Assembly: GCA_947095585.1 (NCBI GenBank)
Contig: OX352765.1
Coordinates: 59,856,920-59,920,919 of the forward strand
DNA: 64,000 bases
Source: Nephrocerus scutellatus
Lineage: Eukaryota > Arthropoda > Insecta > Diptera > Pipunculidae
Reading direction: 5' to 3'
Shown here: positions 23,617 to 34,800 of the stretch, one piece after another
How positions within the stretch are numbered: position 1 is the first letter of the stretch
Layout of the letters: each line of letters starts with the position of its first letter
The notes under the pieces: generated by a model
What the model saw: only the letters and a program-made list of their open reading frames with translations
What the model was told of the DNA's origin: nothing
Database searches by the model: none
Made by a program: the position numbers and the translations under genes

Positions 23617-26600
23617 TTATAGATATTTGTTTTGTGTTTCATTGGCCGTGGCGGTTTGTATTTGTTGTTGGTTCGTGTGGTTCTTGTGATGTGTAATTTT
23701 CTCTTGTGTTTCTAAGTGCTCGACTGTGGGATCCTCGTGGAAATTTTTGAGTTCACTAATGTGTGCGGTGCGTTCCTTACCTTGTCCCTTTCTTTGTAAC
23801 TTGACGATTACTGGTGAGATGAAGTCTGTTACCCTGTACGGCCCGTCGTACCTTGGTGCTAGTTTGCTGGCGAATCCTTCCAGTGCGTTTGACAGTTGGT
23901 GTTGCTTGATGAGTACTAGTTGTCCTACTTCGGGCTTCCATGTGCGACGTCTTAGGTTATAATGGCGGGCTTGGTCTCCTGCCGCACGTTCCAGGTTTCG
24001 TCGGACGATTTCAAAGACCTCGGTCATCTGCTTTGCGCGTTCGTTGGGTGTCCTGGATACCGTACTTGTTCCTGGGGTGACCTGGTCGTACAATGCGTTT
24101 GGAAGACGTGGCTCTCTGCCCTGCGTGAGGAAGGCGGGGCTGTATCCTGTGGAATCTTGTAGGCTGGAGTTTATCGCAAGCATGACTTCTGGTAGTTTTT
24201 CATCCCAAGTACGCTGTTGTGTTCCAGAAAGCTGGGCGATGATGGTTTTGATGGTGCGATTCGCTCTCTCGGTTGGATTTTCCTGCGGCGTATATGGGGC
24301 AGTGAATTGGTGCCGAGTGCCCATGGCCTGCAGGAATCGGCGAAATACCTTGCTGGTGAATTGGGCGCCGTTGTCCGTAATCAACACCTTCGGTACACCG
24401 TAACGTGCAAGGATGCGTTCTCGGAACGCTTTCCTTACTCCATCTGTTGTTGCGCGCCGCATCGGGATCAATTCGACCCATTTCGAAAATCGGTCGAAAA
24501 AGACCAGGAGCATGGTATTCCCATGTTTCGATCTTGGCAAAGGTCCCACGAAATCGGCGCATAGTGTGGCCCACGGTTCTTCTGCGATCTGGGTTAGCAT
24601 TTTCCCGGCTGCTTGTTGTTGGTTGGGTTTGTATTTTTGGCAGCTTTCACAACTCTTCACATAGTTTCGGATGTCTCGAAACATCCCTGGCCAGTAGTAG
24701 TGCCCGCATATGCGCGCCGTGGTCTTGCGAATACCCATGTGTCCTGCTGTAGCATCGTCATGATTTTCTTGTAAAACCTGCCCTCGAAGCCCCTTGGGGA
24801 CACAGAGTTTCCACGGGGCCGCATCCTCGTCCCCGTTACGCTGTTCTATATGTCGGTATAGTTGATCGCCTTCCATGACGTAGTCTGGAAACTTTGCGGG
24901 GTACTCCTTGACCTGTGCGACCCGTTTCTCTAGCCAGTGGCATCGTGGCGTTGGGGCTGGTTCATCTGCAGCTATCATAAGTGTCTCGTAGGGTTGTCGT
25001 GACAGTGCGTCCGCGACAACGTTTAACTTACCCCGCCTGTATTTGATGTCGAACGTGAACTGTTGAAGTTCGAGGGCCCATCGGGCGATTCGTCCGGATG
25101 GGCTGGTGATGGAATTCAACCACTTCAGAGAGAGGTGGTCCGTTATAACGGTGAAATGGTATCCCTCGATGTACTGTCGCATCTTTCTAATTCCCCAGAC
25201 GATTGCCAGGCACTCCTTCTCGGTTGCGGAGTAGTTCCTTTCCGCCGGGTTAAGATGTCGGCTGGCGTAGGCGATGACCCGTTCACTGCCATCTAGTTCC
25301 TGTGTGAGGACTGCCCCTAAGCCGTAGTCACTTGCATCGGTCTGGAGTGAGAATTTCTGCGTGAAATCCGGACATGCAAGAATCGGCGCTTCCGTTAAGC
25401 CTTGCTTCAGTTGTTCGAAAGCCGCTTGCTGCTCTTCTCCCCATTTCCAGTGTTTGCCCTTTTTTAACAGTGTGGTCAGGGGTTGTGCTGTCTTGGCAAA
25501 ATCGGGCACGAATCGTCGATACCAGGAGGCGATTCCCAAATAACGTCGTACTTCACAGACGTTTCGCGGTGGTTTCAACTCCTTAATTGCGGCTACCTTG
25601 TCGGGATCAGTGTGTATACCCCGTCTACTCACCACATGGCCTAGATATCTGATCTCTGTTTTGCAGAAATCACATTTTTCCGGATTTATTTTTAGGTGGG
25701 CTTCTTGGAGCCTTCTGAATACTGTGCGTAGGTTTTCTAGGTGTTCGTCGAACGTCCTTCCAGTGACAATTATATCATCAAGATACGCGAACGCGTGGGG
25801 TTCCATTTCCGGCCCGATGACTCTGTCAAGTGCCCTCTGGAAGGTGGCTGGTGCAGAGTGTAAACCGAATGGCATCACCCGCCACTGGAATAGGCCGCGG
25901 CCAGGCACCGTAAAGGCAGTGTATTGTCTGCTCTCATTTTCCATTGGTATCTGCCAATACCCGTTCCGCAAGTCCAGACTGCAGATGAATTTTGCGCCTC
26001 GGAGTCTTTCTAGGATGTGTTGAATTCTGGGAAGAGGGTAGGCGTCCGGTATTGATCGTGCGTTGAGTTCCCGGTAATCGATGCATAGTCTCCATTTGCC
26101 GGTCTTTTTCCGAACCAGGACTATCGGTGCGCTGTGTGGACTGTGAGAGGGCTCTATGCACCCCTTGGTCAGCAGTTCGTCTATCTCTGTGTTGATGACT
26201 TCTTGCATTACTGGATTCCGGGGGTAGTACCGCTGCTTTATTGGCCTATCGTCGCGCATGACGATCTTGTGTTCTGCTATATTAGATACAGCAGGTAGCT
26301 TGTCAAATTTTTCGAACTCCAGCTGGAGGAAAGCCGAAAGTTTTTCTTTATCCGTTCGTGGTGTAGTTGTAGTTGTGGTGCTTTGTAGAACACTGTCTGC
26401 TGCTCCTATCCGTTCTTCGAGTCTCACTGTCTGGCCGCCGCAAGTTAACCGTGCGCCGACTCGTGATAGGAAATCCAGCCCCAGTATGACGTGGTCCATG
26501 GCGTCTGGAAGGACCCGGAACAAGAACTCCGTGTGTCTGTTCCCAATCCGAATGTCTAATCGTAACGCCTCTTGGATGAGTTTAGGTGTCCCTTCGGCCA

Positions 26601-26937
26601 TCCGGACTGTCACGTTGACGGCTACGCTGTTGGTGGTGCTCCTCCTGTCTGTAGCAGATTGTTCGCTTATGAAACTTCTAGTAACTCCCGTATCGATGGT
26701 GGCATTAACAAGCTCTCCTCCTATGGCGATGGTGGCTAGAATGCGGCTGGAATCAGAAGTTAGGAAATTTATAGGGTATGAGGTGTCTGTCTCTGGGGTT
26801 CCGTTGCACCTCTGTTCCACCGGTTCCCCTGTTCGTTTCCCGCCCGGTTGTTTCGTTTGCGGCAACACTCCATTGTTCGTATTTGCCGCTTTCCGCAGTC
26901 CCAGCAAAAGAGTACTTGCGGGTTGCGGCAGTCCCGT
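23617..26937 (-). CDS. pol: Gypsy pol: protease, reverse transcriptase, RNase H, integrase
   Basis: The frame opens after a TAG at 26940 and overlaps gag; residue numbers here count from codon 26907. The protease has DTG at 72-74. RT shows LDLRNGYWQIP near 311 and YLDD at 375-378. RNase H shows TDAS near 523 and TDH near 589. Integrase has an HHCC finger (H716, H723, C753, C756), a DD35E core (D785, D845, E880), and a GPY/F-type segment near 1021. The length of about 1100 residues is normal for Gypsy. No internal stop or frameshift is present, so this is a potentially functional pol. It is probably made as a Gag-Pol fusion by -1 frameshifting at 26835-26841. It is the donor-type copy from which the left unit lost integrase. 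Confidence 0.95.
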   Translation of the reverse strand, partial: TGLPQPASTLLLGLRKAANTNNGVLPQTKQPGGKRTGEPVEQRCNGTPETDTSYPINFLTSDSSRILATIAIGGELVNATIDTGVTRSFISEQSATDRRSTTNSVAVNVTVRMAEGTPKLIQEALRLDIRIGNRHTEFLFRVLPDAMDHVILGLDFLSRVGARLTCGGQTVRLEERIGAADSVLQSTTTTTTPRTDKEKLSAFLQLEFEKFDKLPAVSNIAEHKIVMRDDRPIKQRYYPRNPVMQEVINTEIDELLTKGCIEPSHSPHSAPIVLVRKKTGKWRLCIDYRELNARSIPDAYPLPRIQHILERLRGAKFICSLDLRNGYWQIPMENESRQYTAFTVPGRGLFQWRVMPFGLHSAPATFQRALDRVIGPEMEPHAFAYLDDIIVTGRTFDEHLENLRTVFRRLQEAHLKINPEKCDFCKTEIRYLGHVVSRRGIHTDPDKVAAIKELKPPRNVCEVRRYLGIASWYRRFVPDFAKTAQPLTTLLKKGKHWKWGEEQQAAFEQLKQGLTEAPILACPDFTQKFSLQTDASDYGLGAVLTQELDGSERVIAYASRHLNPAERNYSATEKECLAIVWGIRKMRQYIEGYHFTVITDHLSLKWLNSITSPSGRIARWALELQQFTFDIKYRRGKLNVVADALSRQPYETLMIAADEPAPTPRCHWLEKRVAQVKEYPAKFPDYVMEGDQLYRHIEQRNGDEDAAPWKLCVPKGLRGQVLQENHDDATAGHMGIRKTTARICGHYYWPGMFRDIRNYVKSCESCQKYKPNQQQAAGKMLTQIAEEPWATLCADFVGPLPRSKHGNTMLLVFFDRFSKWVELIPMRRATTDGVRKAFRERILARYGVPKVLITDNGAQFTSKVFRRFLQAMGTRHQFTAPYTPQENPTERANRTIKTIIAQLSGTQQRTWDEKLPEVMLAINSSLQDSTGYSPAFLTQGREPRLPNALYDQVTPGTSTVSRTPNERAKQMTEVFEIVRRNLERAAGDQARHYNLRRRTWKPEVGQLVLIKQHQLSNALEGFASKLAPRYDGPYRVTDFISPVIVKLQRKGQGKERTAHISELKNFHEDPTVEHLETQEKITHHKNHTNQQQIQTATANETQNKYL

Positions 26938-27893
26938 CTAACGTGGCCGTGTTGACCACATCGCATGCATGCGGTCCTGACGTCTATTCGTTCAGTGGCG
27001 TCTGATGCGACCATGCAGTTTCTTTCCTTCGGTCTAGGCCCCGACACATGGTTGATTGGGTCCGCGGCGTCTGCTATGCCCTCGAAATCCTCCGCGAGTC
27101 CGATGAGTTCCCGGAGGTTACCGAAATCTTTCCGTCGGATATAATATTGCTATTCTTGACGGCAGTTCCGGAATATTCTTTCTACCTGCTCTTCCTCTGG
27201 GTAATTCGCGTGCCTCATCAGGTTCTGCATCGTAATTACGTAGTCTTTGAATTGTTCCTGTGGCTTCTGGCGTCTTTGGCGGATTTCGTCGTCCAGACGT
27301 TCCCAGTATCTGGTGGGCAGGAAGAATTGCAAAAAGTCCGTCTTGAAGCTGCTCCAGTCCTGCCACCTCTGGTTGTTGCTGCGGAACCACAGCAAGGCTC
27401 GGTCGCGAAGCAACTCCGGCATAGTCCGGGGGAGCAGATTTCTACTCAACGAGTATGCATCCGCGAGCTCTTCCAATCTCTCGATAAACAGAAGAGGTTC
27501 TTTGCCACCGTCGTACCGCACTGACCATTTACGCACCTGGTCGATAACCATTGGGTACGATGCCTCTGGTGCCCCTGTTGGGTTTCGGATGGCAATTGTT
27601 TCCCCTGGTACTGGGGACGCCGTCCTGCTTACCACCGCCTTCGGTTCCGTGTAACCCTGTGAATCCGTAGGGTTCAGGGATATTTGAGGAATCGGTGAAG
27701 TGCCGCGGATATGCTTTTTTTCCAACTCGATGAGGCGTGTTTCGTCCTCTGACGTGTCGTCTCGCCCTGTAATATAGTTGAAAAAACGTTTCCTCAGTTC
27801 TTCTACCGAACCGTTGGTATCTAATCTGAATTCGTTCATACAATTTTTTAATTCATCTTTTGCTAGGTTGTACACCCAGCTCGTTTTGACCAT
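26769..27893 (-). CDS. gag: Gypsy gag with a single in-frame TAG
   Basis: From ATG 27893 the frame runs 247 codons to a TAG at 27150-27152. It continues in the same frame without another stop to 26769, for 375 codons in total. The N-terminus (about residues 5-42, LAKDELKNCMNEFRLDTNG...EELRKRF) resembles the SAP-like motif of some insect Gypsy gags. The middle is typical retrotransposon gag (residues about 125-245). The C-terminus has a CCHC knuckle, CMRCGQHGHVRRDC, and a second knuckle-like motif with Ile in place of His. The TAG could be a recent nonsense change (CAG to TAG) or a readthrough codon. The left unit does not cover this position, so the two cannot be told apart here. Confidence 0.88.
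26835..26841 (-). promoter_or_regulatory. GGGAAAC -1 frameshift heptamer in the gag/pol overlap
   Basis: The gag frame reads G GGA AAC, a canonical X XXY YYZ slippery sequence also used by type D retroviruses. It lies 66 nt before the gag stop. A -1 slip here enters the pol frame directly, and no pol-frame stop lies between. A downstream stimulatory RNA structure was not evaluated. Confidence 0.7.
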
Positions 27894-27954
27894 TTTGGCT
27901 GTATTCTGGTGTTATTGGGTTGTGCTTTATTCAATTTGGTTTTAAAATTCCAGG

Positions 27955-27972
27955 GTCCCTGCTCGGGCGCCA
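27955..27972 (-). other. primer-binding site, tRNA-Lys type
   Basis: On the minus strand TGGCGCCCGAGCAGGGAC lies two bases after the 5' LTR. It is complementary to the 3' end of tRNA-Lys(UUU) except for one position compared with the human tRNA I know; the insect tRNA may match better. Confidence 0.75.
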
Positions 27973-27974
27973 AT

Positions 27975-30283
27975 TGTAACGGAGTTTCCCAGCCGGGGTA
28001 GAACTCAGTGTGACCAGGGTTCGATTTAAATTTGGTCGTTACAATAATAAAATTTGTTTTGTTAAGGGTTTGGAATCTTCTCTTTATTTATTCTAATTCT
28101 ATTCAATATTTAATACAAGATGATGATATACAAGGATGATTGATTGATTAGGAAATTAAGGTTTATGTTATATAACGTTTGATAATTCTCCTGTGAAAAG
28201 AGGTTAGGAAGTTAATTGTTCATGTTATATAAAGTTTGTTAATTCTCCTGTGAAAAGATATTAGGAAATTAATTGTTCATTTTATATAAAGTTGGTTAAT
28301 TCTCCTGTGAAAAGATATTAGGAAGTTAATGATTATTTTACATAAAGTTTGCTATAATGCTGTGAGGGCGGATGATTGCACAGCGTGTAGCTTCAGCGGT
28401 AATGGCAAGGTAAGCACTCTTAAGCCACTAATGTGAGAATTCAGTCGACGTTGCAGCGTTTAGCTTCAGCGGTAATGGCAAGGTAAGTACTCTTAAGCCA
28501 CTAATGTGAGGGTTCAGTTAGCGTCGCAGCGTTTAGCTGCAGCGGTGATGGCAAGGTAAGCACTCTTAAGCCACTAATGTGAGAATTTAGTCGACGTTGC
28601 AGCGTTTAGCTTCAGCGGTAATGGCAAAGTAAGTACTCTTAAGCCACTAATCAGTTGACGTTGCAGCGTTTAGCTTCAGCGGTAATGGCAAGGTAAGCAC
28701 TCTTAAGCCACTAATGTGAGGATTCAATCAACGTTGCAGCGTTTAGCTTCAGCGGTAATGGCAAGGTAAATACTCTTAAGCCACTAATGTGAGGATTCAG
28801 TCGGCGTCGCAGCGTTTAGCTGCAGCGGTAATGGCAAGGTAAGCACTCTTAAGCCACTAATGTGAGAATTCAGTTGACGTTGCAGCGTTTAGCTTCAGCG
28901 GTAATGGCAAGGTAAGCACTCTTAAGCCACTAATGTGAGGATTCAATCAACGTTGCAGCGTTTAGCTTCAGCGGTAATGGCAAGGTAAATACTCTTAAGC
29001 CACTAATGTGAGGATTCAGTCGGCGTCGCAGCGTTTAGCTGCAGCGGTAATGGCAAGGTAAGCACTCTTAAGCCACTAATGTGAGGATTCAGTCAACGTT
29101 GCAGCGTTTAGCTTCAGCGGTAATGGCAAGGTAAGCACTCTTAAGCCACTAATGTGAGAATTCAGTTGACGTTGCAGCGTTTAGCTTCAGCGGTAATGGC
29201 AAGGTAAGCACTCTTAAGCCACTAATGTGAGAATTCAGTCGACGTTGCAGCGTTTAACTTCAGCGGTAATGGCAAGGTAAATACTCTTAAGCCACTAATG
29301 TGATTCCGAAAGGAACTCAGGAAGACTGCCCTGTCTATCGAGCTGCGTGCTCCTTTTATACTTTTCCGTTGATGTTTTTCTTCGGTTTTCCACTGTATAG
29401 TCCGATACAGATTGCCATATATTGTTGGCAATATACATGGTCGACTTGTTTTGAAAACATGTTTCATGTTTGGTCGCATTGCAATATACATGCAATATAC
29501 ATGTTTTTGACGTATTGCAATATACATGAAAGATACATGTTTCGGTTTTAATATACGCATGCTCTGCCATATGCGTTTAGTGTATTTGTTTGGACTTTTA
29601 CTCATCTCTGCTGACGTCATTTGCACATTTCGTTTTGAAAACGGTTTGTGTTTTAAAAAGTTTCGGTCATCGACCCCATCAGCCGTTTGTCTGAAATTAG
29701 TGCTGTGCATTGGGTTCCGATCGGTGCGTAAGCGTCCACTGCCGCCTGGGTGCGAGTGGGACGGCCGTATTTTCGGGCGAATTCAATACTGCTCCTGTCT
29801 TGTGCTGCATATTCTCTTTTTTTTTCTCTTCTATTATCTTCTGTTCGCCTATGACTCCCATTAGATCAGTTACGCCGGATTGGTCACTGTGGTTTCGCTC
29901 GACTCGGTGGTAGTTAGGTTCACCGACTGTGGTTGGTTCTCCTCTTAGTATTTGCCTGTTTTTATGAAAGAGCGAGAGTGGTGGATATTGAGTCATTTTC
30001 GTGTTGTATTAGGTGCTTATCGAATATAATTTCCACTCTTCTTTGATATTGAGTGATTTTTTCTTTATTTGTTTTGCTTAGTGAGAACACTGTTTACATA
30101 CATTTGATTGGTGTTGCTTTATTAATTCAATAATTCATGTATGTATTTAGAACAAAGTTTTTAACAAAAAAAATAAGAAAAATGAGAAACAAAATATGAT
30201 GGTGATGGAATGATGAGGTGGTGGTATACATAATGCGTATTGTGTAGGGAAATTCTTCGTTCTGCGCGGAATTTCCCTTCACA
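27975..30283 (-). repeat. 5' LTR of the Gypsy-Ulp element (2309 bp)
   Basis: It matches the left LTR end to end and is followed by ACAT and satellite sequence at 30284. In element orientation it begins TGTGAAGGG at 30283. A pyrimidine-rich stretch, a cluster of CAATATACATG motifs (29430-29540) and the minisatellite fill most of it. It should contain the promoter; I could not place the TATA or initiator sequence with confidence. Confidence 0.93.
28362..29299. repeat. 73-bp minisatellite in the right LTR, 13 units
   Basis: Same unit as 15947-17090, with 13 copies instead of 16. The three-unit difference accounts for the LTR length difference. Because the two LTRs of a new insertion are identical, the copy number must have changed after integration or by LTR recombination. 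Confidence 0.92.
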
Positions 30284-30287
30284 ACAT
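30284..30287. other. target-site duplication ACAT, right copy
   Basis: ACAT follows the right LTR and pairs with 15556-15559. Confidence 0.9.
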
Positions 30288-31776
30288 GTTACTAGCCTTT
30301 CATAGCTTATGACACGTTCTATCTAAGGGTGGTAATATTTGATCATAAAATTAAAATCTTGCCACACTATCAAACAAAAAACCTCCAAAAATTTATAAAA
30401 TTTAGTACCCAACATTTTCGTTAATTGCGATAAGTCCCGTTAGGCTTGCTCTGATTTTCCAACATAGTACTAGCCTTTTATAGCTTATGATACGAACTTT
30501 CCAACGATGGTAATTCTTGTTCATAAAAAACAAATGTTGCCCCACTATCAAATCAAAACCTTCAAAAAAATCAACAATGTATAAAATTTAGTACCCAAAA
30601 TTTTCTTTAAATGCTACAAGTCCCGTTAGGCTTATTCTGATTGTCCAACATTGACAAACCTTTTATAGCTTATGACATGAGCTTTCCAATGATGGCAATA
30701 CTTGATCATACAATTCAAATCTTACCCCACTATCAAATCAAAACCTTCAAAAAAAATCAACAATGTATAAAATTTAGTACCCAAAATTTTCTTTAAATGC
30801 TATAAGTCCCGTTAGGCTTGTTCTGATTGTCCAACATTGACAAGCCTTTTATAGCTTATGACACGAACTTTCCAACGATGGTAATTCTTGTTCATAAAAA
30901 ACAAATGTTGCCCCACTATCAAATCAAAACCTTCAAAAAAATCAACAATGTATAAAATTGATTACCCTTAATTTTTTTTAATTGCGATTAGTCCCGTTAG
31001 GCTTGCTCTGATTGTCCAACATAGTACTAGCCTTTTATAGCTCATGACACGAGGTTTCCAACGATGGTAATTATTATTCATAAAAATTAAACGTTGCCCC
31101 ACTATCAAATCAAAACCTTCAAAAAAAATTTTAAATTTAGTACCCAACATTTTCTTTAATTGCGATAAGTCCCGTTAGGCTTGCTCTGATTTTCCAACAG
31201 GTTACTAGCCTTTCATAGCCTATGACACGTGCTCTCTAATGGCGGTAATATTTGATCTTAAATTAAAATCTTGCCACACTATCAAATAAAAAAACTCCAA
31301 AAATTTATAAAATTTAATACCCACATTTTTCTTTAATTACCATTAGTCCCGTTTGGTTTGCTCTGATTTTCCAACATAGTAATATCATTGATAGCTTATG
31401 ACACGAGCTTTCTAATGATTGTACTATTAAATCATAAAATTTAAATCCTGCCCCACTAACAAATGAGAAACCACCAAAAATTTATAAAATTTTGTTCCAA
31501 AATTTTTCTTTAATTACGTTAAATACCGTTAGGCTTGCTCTGATTGTCCATCATGTTAATAGCCTTTTATAGCTTAAGACACGATCTTTCCAACGATGGT
31601 AATATTTGATCATAAAAAACAATAAAAATCTTACCCAACTATCAAATCAAAACCTTCAACAATTTTAAAAAATTTAGTACCCAACATTTTCTTTAATTGC
31701 GATAATTCCCGATAAGCTTGATCGTATTATCCAACATTTTACTAGCCTTTTATAGCTTATGACACAAATTTTCCAA

Positions 31777-31848
31777 CTACTTGTCTTGCATTTTTTGCAA
31801 GACCAAGACAAGACTGCAAGACCAAGACAAATTATGCTCATCACTAAC
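31777..31848. repeat. 72-bp non-satellite insertion with hairpin
   Basis: Inside one monomer, between TTTTCCAAC and AACGATAGC, lies a foreign segment. It contains CTTGTCTTGCA, a T-run, then TGCAAGACCAAGACAAG, which can fold back on itself, plus a second GCAAGACCAAGACAA direct repeat. Its origin is unknown. Confidence 0.6.
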
Positions 31849-34800
31849 GATAGCAATACTTGATCATACATTTCAATTCTGATACCACTATCAAACAAAA
31901 ACCTCCCACAACTTATAAAATTTAGTACCCAACATTTTCTTTAATTGCGATAAGTCCCGTTAGTCTTGCTCTAATTGTCCAACATAGTACTAGCCTTTTA
32001 TAGCTTATGATACGAGCTTTCTAATGATGGTATTATTTGATCATAAAATTCAAATCTTACCCCACTATCAAATCAAAACCTTCAACAATTTTTAAAATTT
32101 AGTACCCAACATTTTCTCTAATTGCGATAAGTCCCGTTAGGCTTGCTCTGATTGTCCAACATCGACAATTCTTTCATAGCCTATGACACGTGCTTTCTAA
32201 GGGTCGTAATATTTGATCATAAAATTAAAATCTTGCCACACTATAGCTCATGACAGGAGCTTTCCCACGATAGCAATACTTGATCATACATTTCAATTCT
32301 GATCTCACTATCAAACAAAAACCTCCCACAACTTATAAAATTTAGTACCCAACATTTTCTTTAATTGCGATAAGTCCTGGTAGGTTTGCTCTAATTGTCC
32401 AACATGTTACTAGCCTTTCAGCCTATGATACGTGGTTTCTAATGCTGGTAATATTTGATCATTAAATTAAAATCTTGCCACACTATCAAACAAAAAACCT
32501 CCAAAAATTTATAAAATTTAATACCCACATGTTTCTTTGATTACGATTAGTCCCGTTAGGCTGCTTTGTTTTTCCAACATAGTAATATCGTTTTATAGCT
32601 TATGATACGAGCTTTCCAACGATGATCATAAAACTCAAATGTTACCCGACTATCAAATCAAAAGTCTACAACAATGTATAAAATTTAGTACCCAAAATTT
32701 CCTTTAAATGCTATAAGTCCCGTTAGTCTTGCTCTGATTGTCCAACATAGTACTAGCCTTTTATAGCTTATGATACGAGCTTTCTAATGATGGTATTATT
32801 TGATCATAAAATTCAAATCTTACCCCACTATCAAATCAAAACCTTCAACAATTTTTAAAATTTAGTACCCAACATTTTCTTTAATTGGGATAAGTCCCGT
32901 TAGTCTTGCTCTGATTGTTCAACATAGTACTAGCCTTTTATAGCTTATGATACGAGCTTTCTAATGATGGTATTATTTGATCATAAAATTCAAATCTTAC
33001 CCCACTATCAAATCAAAACCTTCAACAATTTTTAAAATTTAGTACCCAACATTTTCTTTAATTGAGATAAGTACGTTAGGCTTCTTTTGATTGTCCAACA
33101 TAGCAGTAGCTTTTTATAGCTCATCACACTGGCTTTCCAATTATTGTAACATTTGATCATAGAATACAAATCTTGCCCAACTATTAAACCAAAAACTGCC
33201 AACAATATAAAAAGTTGAGTACCTAAATTTTTTTTAATTGCGATTAGTCCCGTTAGGCTTGCTCTGATTGTCCAACATAGTATAAGGCTTTTATAGCTCA
33301 TGACACGAGCTTTCCAACGATGGTAATTCTTGTTCCTAAAAGTTAAACGTTGCCCCACTATCAAATCAAAACCTTCAAAAAAATTTTAAATTTAGTACAT
33401 TTTCTTTAATTGCAATAAGTCCCGTTAGGGTTGCTCTGATTTTCCAACAGGTTACGAGCCTTTCATATCCTATGACACGTGCTTTCTAATAGTGGTAATA
33501 TTTGATCTTAAATTAAAATCTTGCCACAATATCAAACAAAAAACCTCCAAAAAATTTTAAAATTTAATACACACATTTTTCTTTAATTACGATTATTCCT
33601 GTTTGGCTTGCTCTGATTTTCCAACATAGTAATATCATTTATAGCTTATAACACGAGCTTTCTAATGATTGTATTATTTAATCATAAAATTTAAATCCTG
33701 CCCCACTAACAAATCAGAAACCACCAACAATTTATAAAATTTAGTACCCAACATTTTCGTTAATTGCGATAAGTCCTGTTAGGCATGCTCTGATTGTCCA
33801 ACATAGTACTAGCCCTTTATAGCTTATGACACGAACTTTCTAATGAATGTATAGTTAAATCTAAAAATTTAAATTCTGCCCCACTAACATATCAGAAACC
33901 TTCAAAAATTTATAAAATTTTGTACCCAACATTTTCGTTAATTGTGATAAGTCCCGTTAGGCATGCTCTGATTGTCTAACATAGTACTAGCCCTTTATAG
34001 CTTATGAGACGAACTTTCCAACGATGGTAATTCTTGTTCATAAAAAACAAATCTTACCCCACTATCAAATCAAAACCTTCAACAATTTTTAAAATTGAGT
34101 ACCCAACATATTCTTTAATTGCGATAAGTCCCGTTTGGCATGCTCTGATTGTCTAACATAGTACTAGCCCTTTATAGCTTATGAAACGAACCTTCTAATT
34201 AAGGTATTATTTAATCTTAAAATTTAAATCCTGCCCCACTAACATATCAGAAACCTTCAAAAATTTATAAAATTTTGTACCCAACATTTTCTTTAATTGC
34301 GATAAGTCCCGTTAGGCTTGCTCTGATTGTCCAACATTGACGATTCTTTCATAGCCTATGACACGTGCTTTCTAAGGGTTGTAATATTTGATCATAAAAT
34401 TAAAATCTTGCCACACTATAGCTTATGACACGAGCTTTCCCACGATGGCAATACTTGATCATACATTTCAATTCTGATCCCACTATCAAACAAAAACCTC
34501 CCACAACTTATAAAATTTAGTACCCAACATTTTCTTTAATTGCGATAAGTCGCGGTAGGTTTGCTCTAATTGTCCAACATGTTACTAGCCTTTCATAGCC
34601 TATGATACGTACTTTCTAAGGGTGGTAATATTTGATCATAAAATTAAAATCTTGCCCCACTATCAAACAAAAAACCTCAAAAAATTTATAAAATTTAATA
34701 CCCACATTTTCTTTTAATTACGATTAGTCCCGTTAGGCTTGCTCTGATTGTCCAACATAGTACTAGCCTTTTATAGCTCATGACACGAGCTTTCCAACGA

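Larger units (their letters stand above)
15560..30283 (-). mobile_element. compound Ty3/Gypsy LTR retrotransposon with a Ulp1-protease ORF
   Basis: The element reads on the minus strand. It has terminal LTRs starting TGTGAAGGG and ending CGTTACA, a 4-bp ACAT target duplication, a primer-binding site next to the right (5') LTR and a polypurine tract next to the left (3') LTR. The interior holds two units. The right unit (21941-27893) has gag, pol and a Ulp1-type protease ORF. The left unit (18071-21748) is a deleted copy of the same genes, and the two are separated by an LTR remnant at 21711-21945. The insertion is nested in satellite DNA. The LTRs differ mainly in minisatellite copy number with few point changes, so the insertion is probably recent. 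Confidence 0.93.

Noticed and set aside
27955..27972. A tRNA gene near the LTR
   Set aside because: Only the 18 bases complementary to a tRNA 3' end are present, in the place of a primer-binding site; no cloverleaf is present.
30968..33364. Minus-strand ORFs in the satellite
   Set aside because: They are translations of the 177-bp monomer; neighbouring monomers disrupt the frame.
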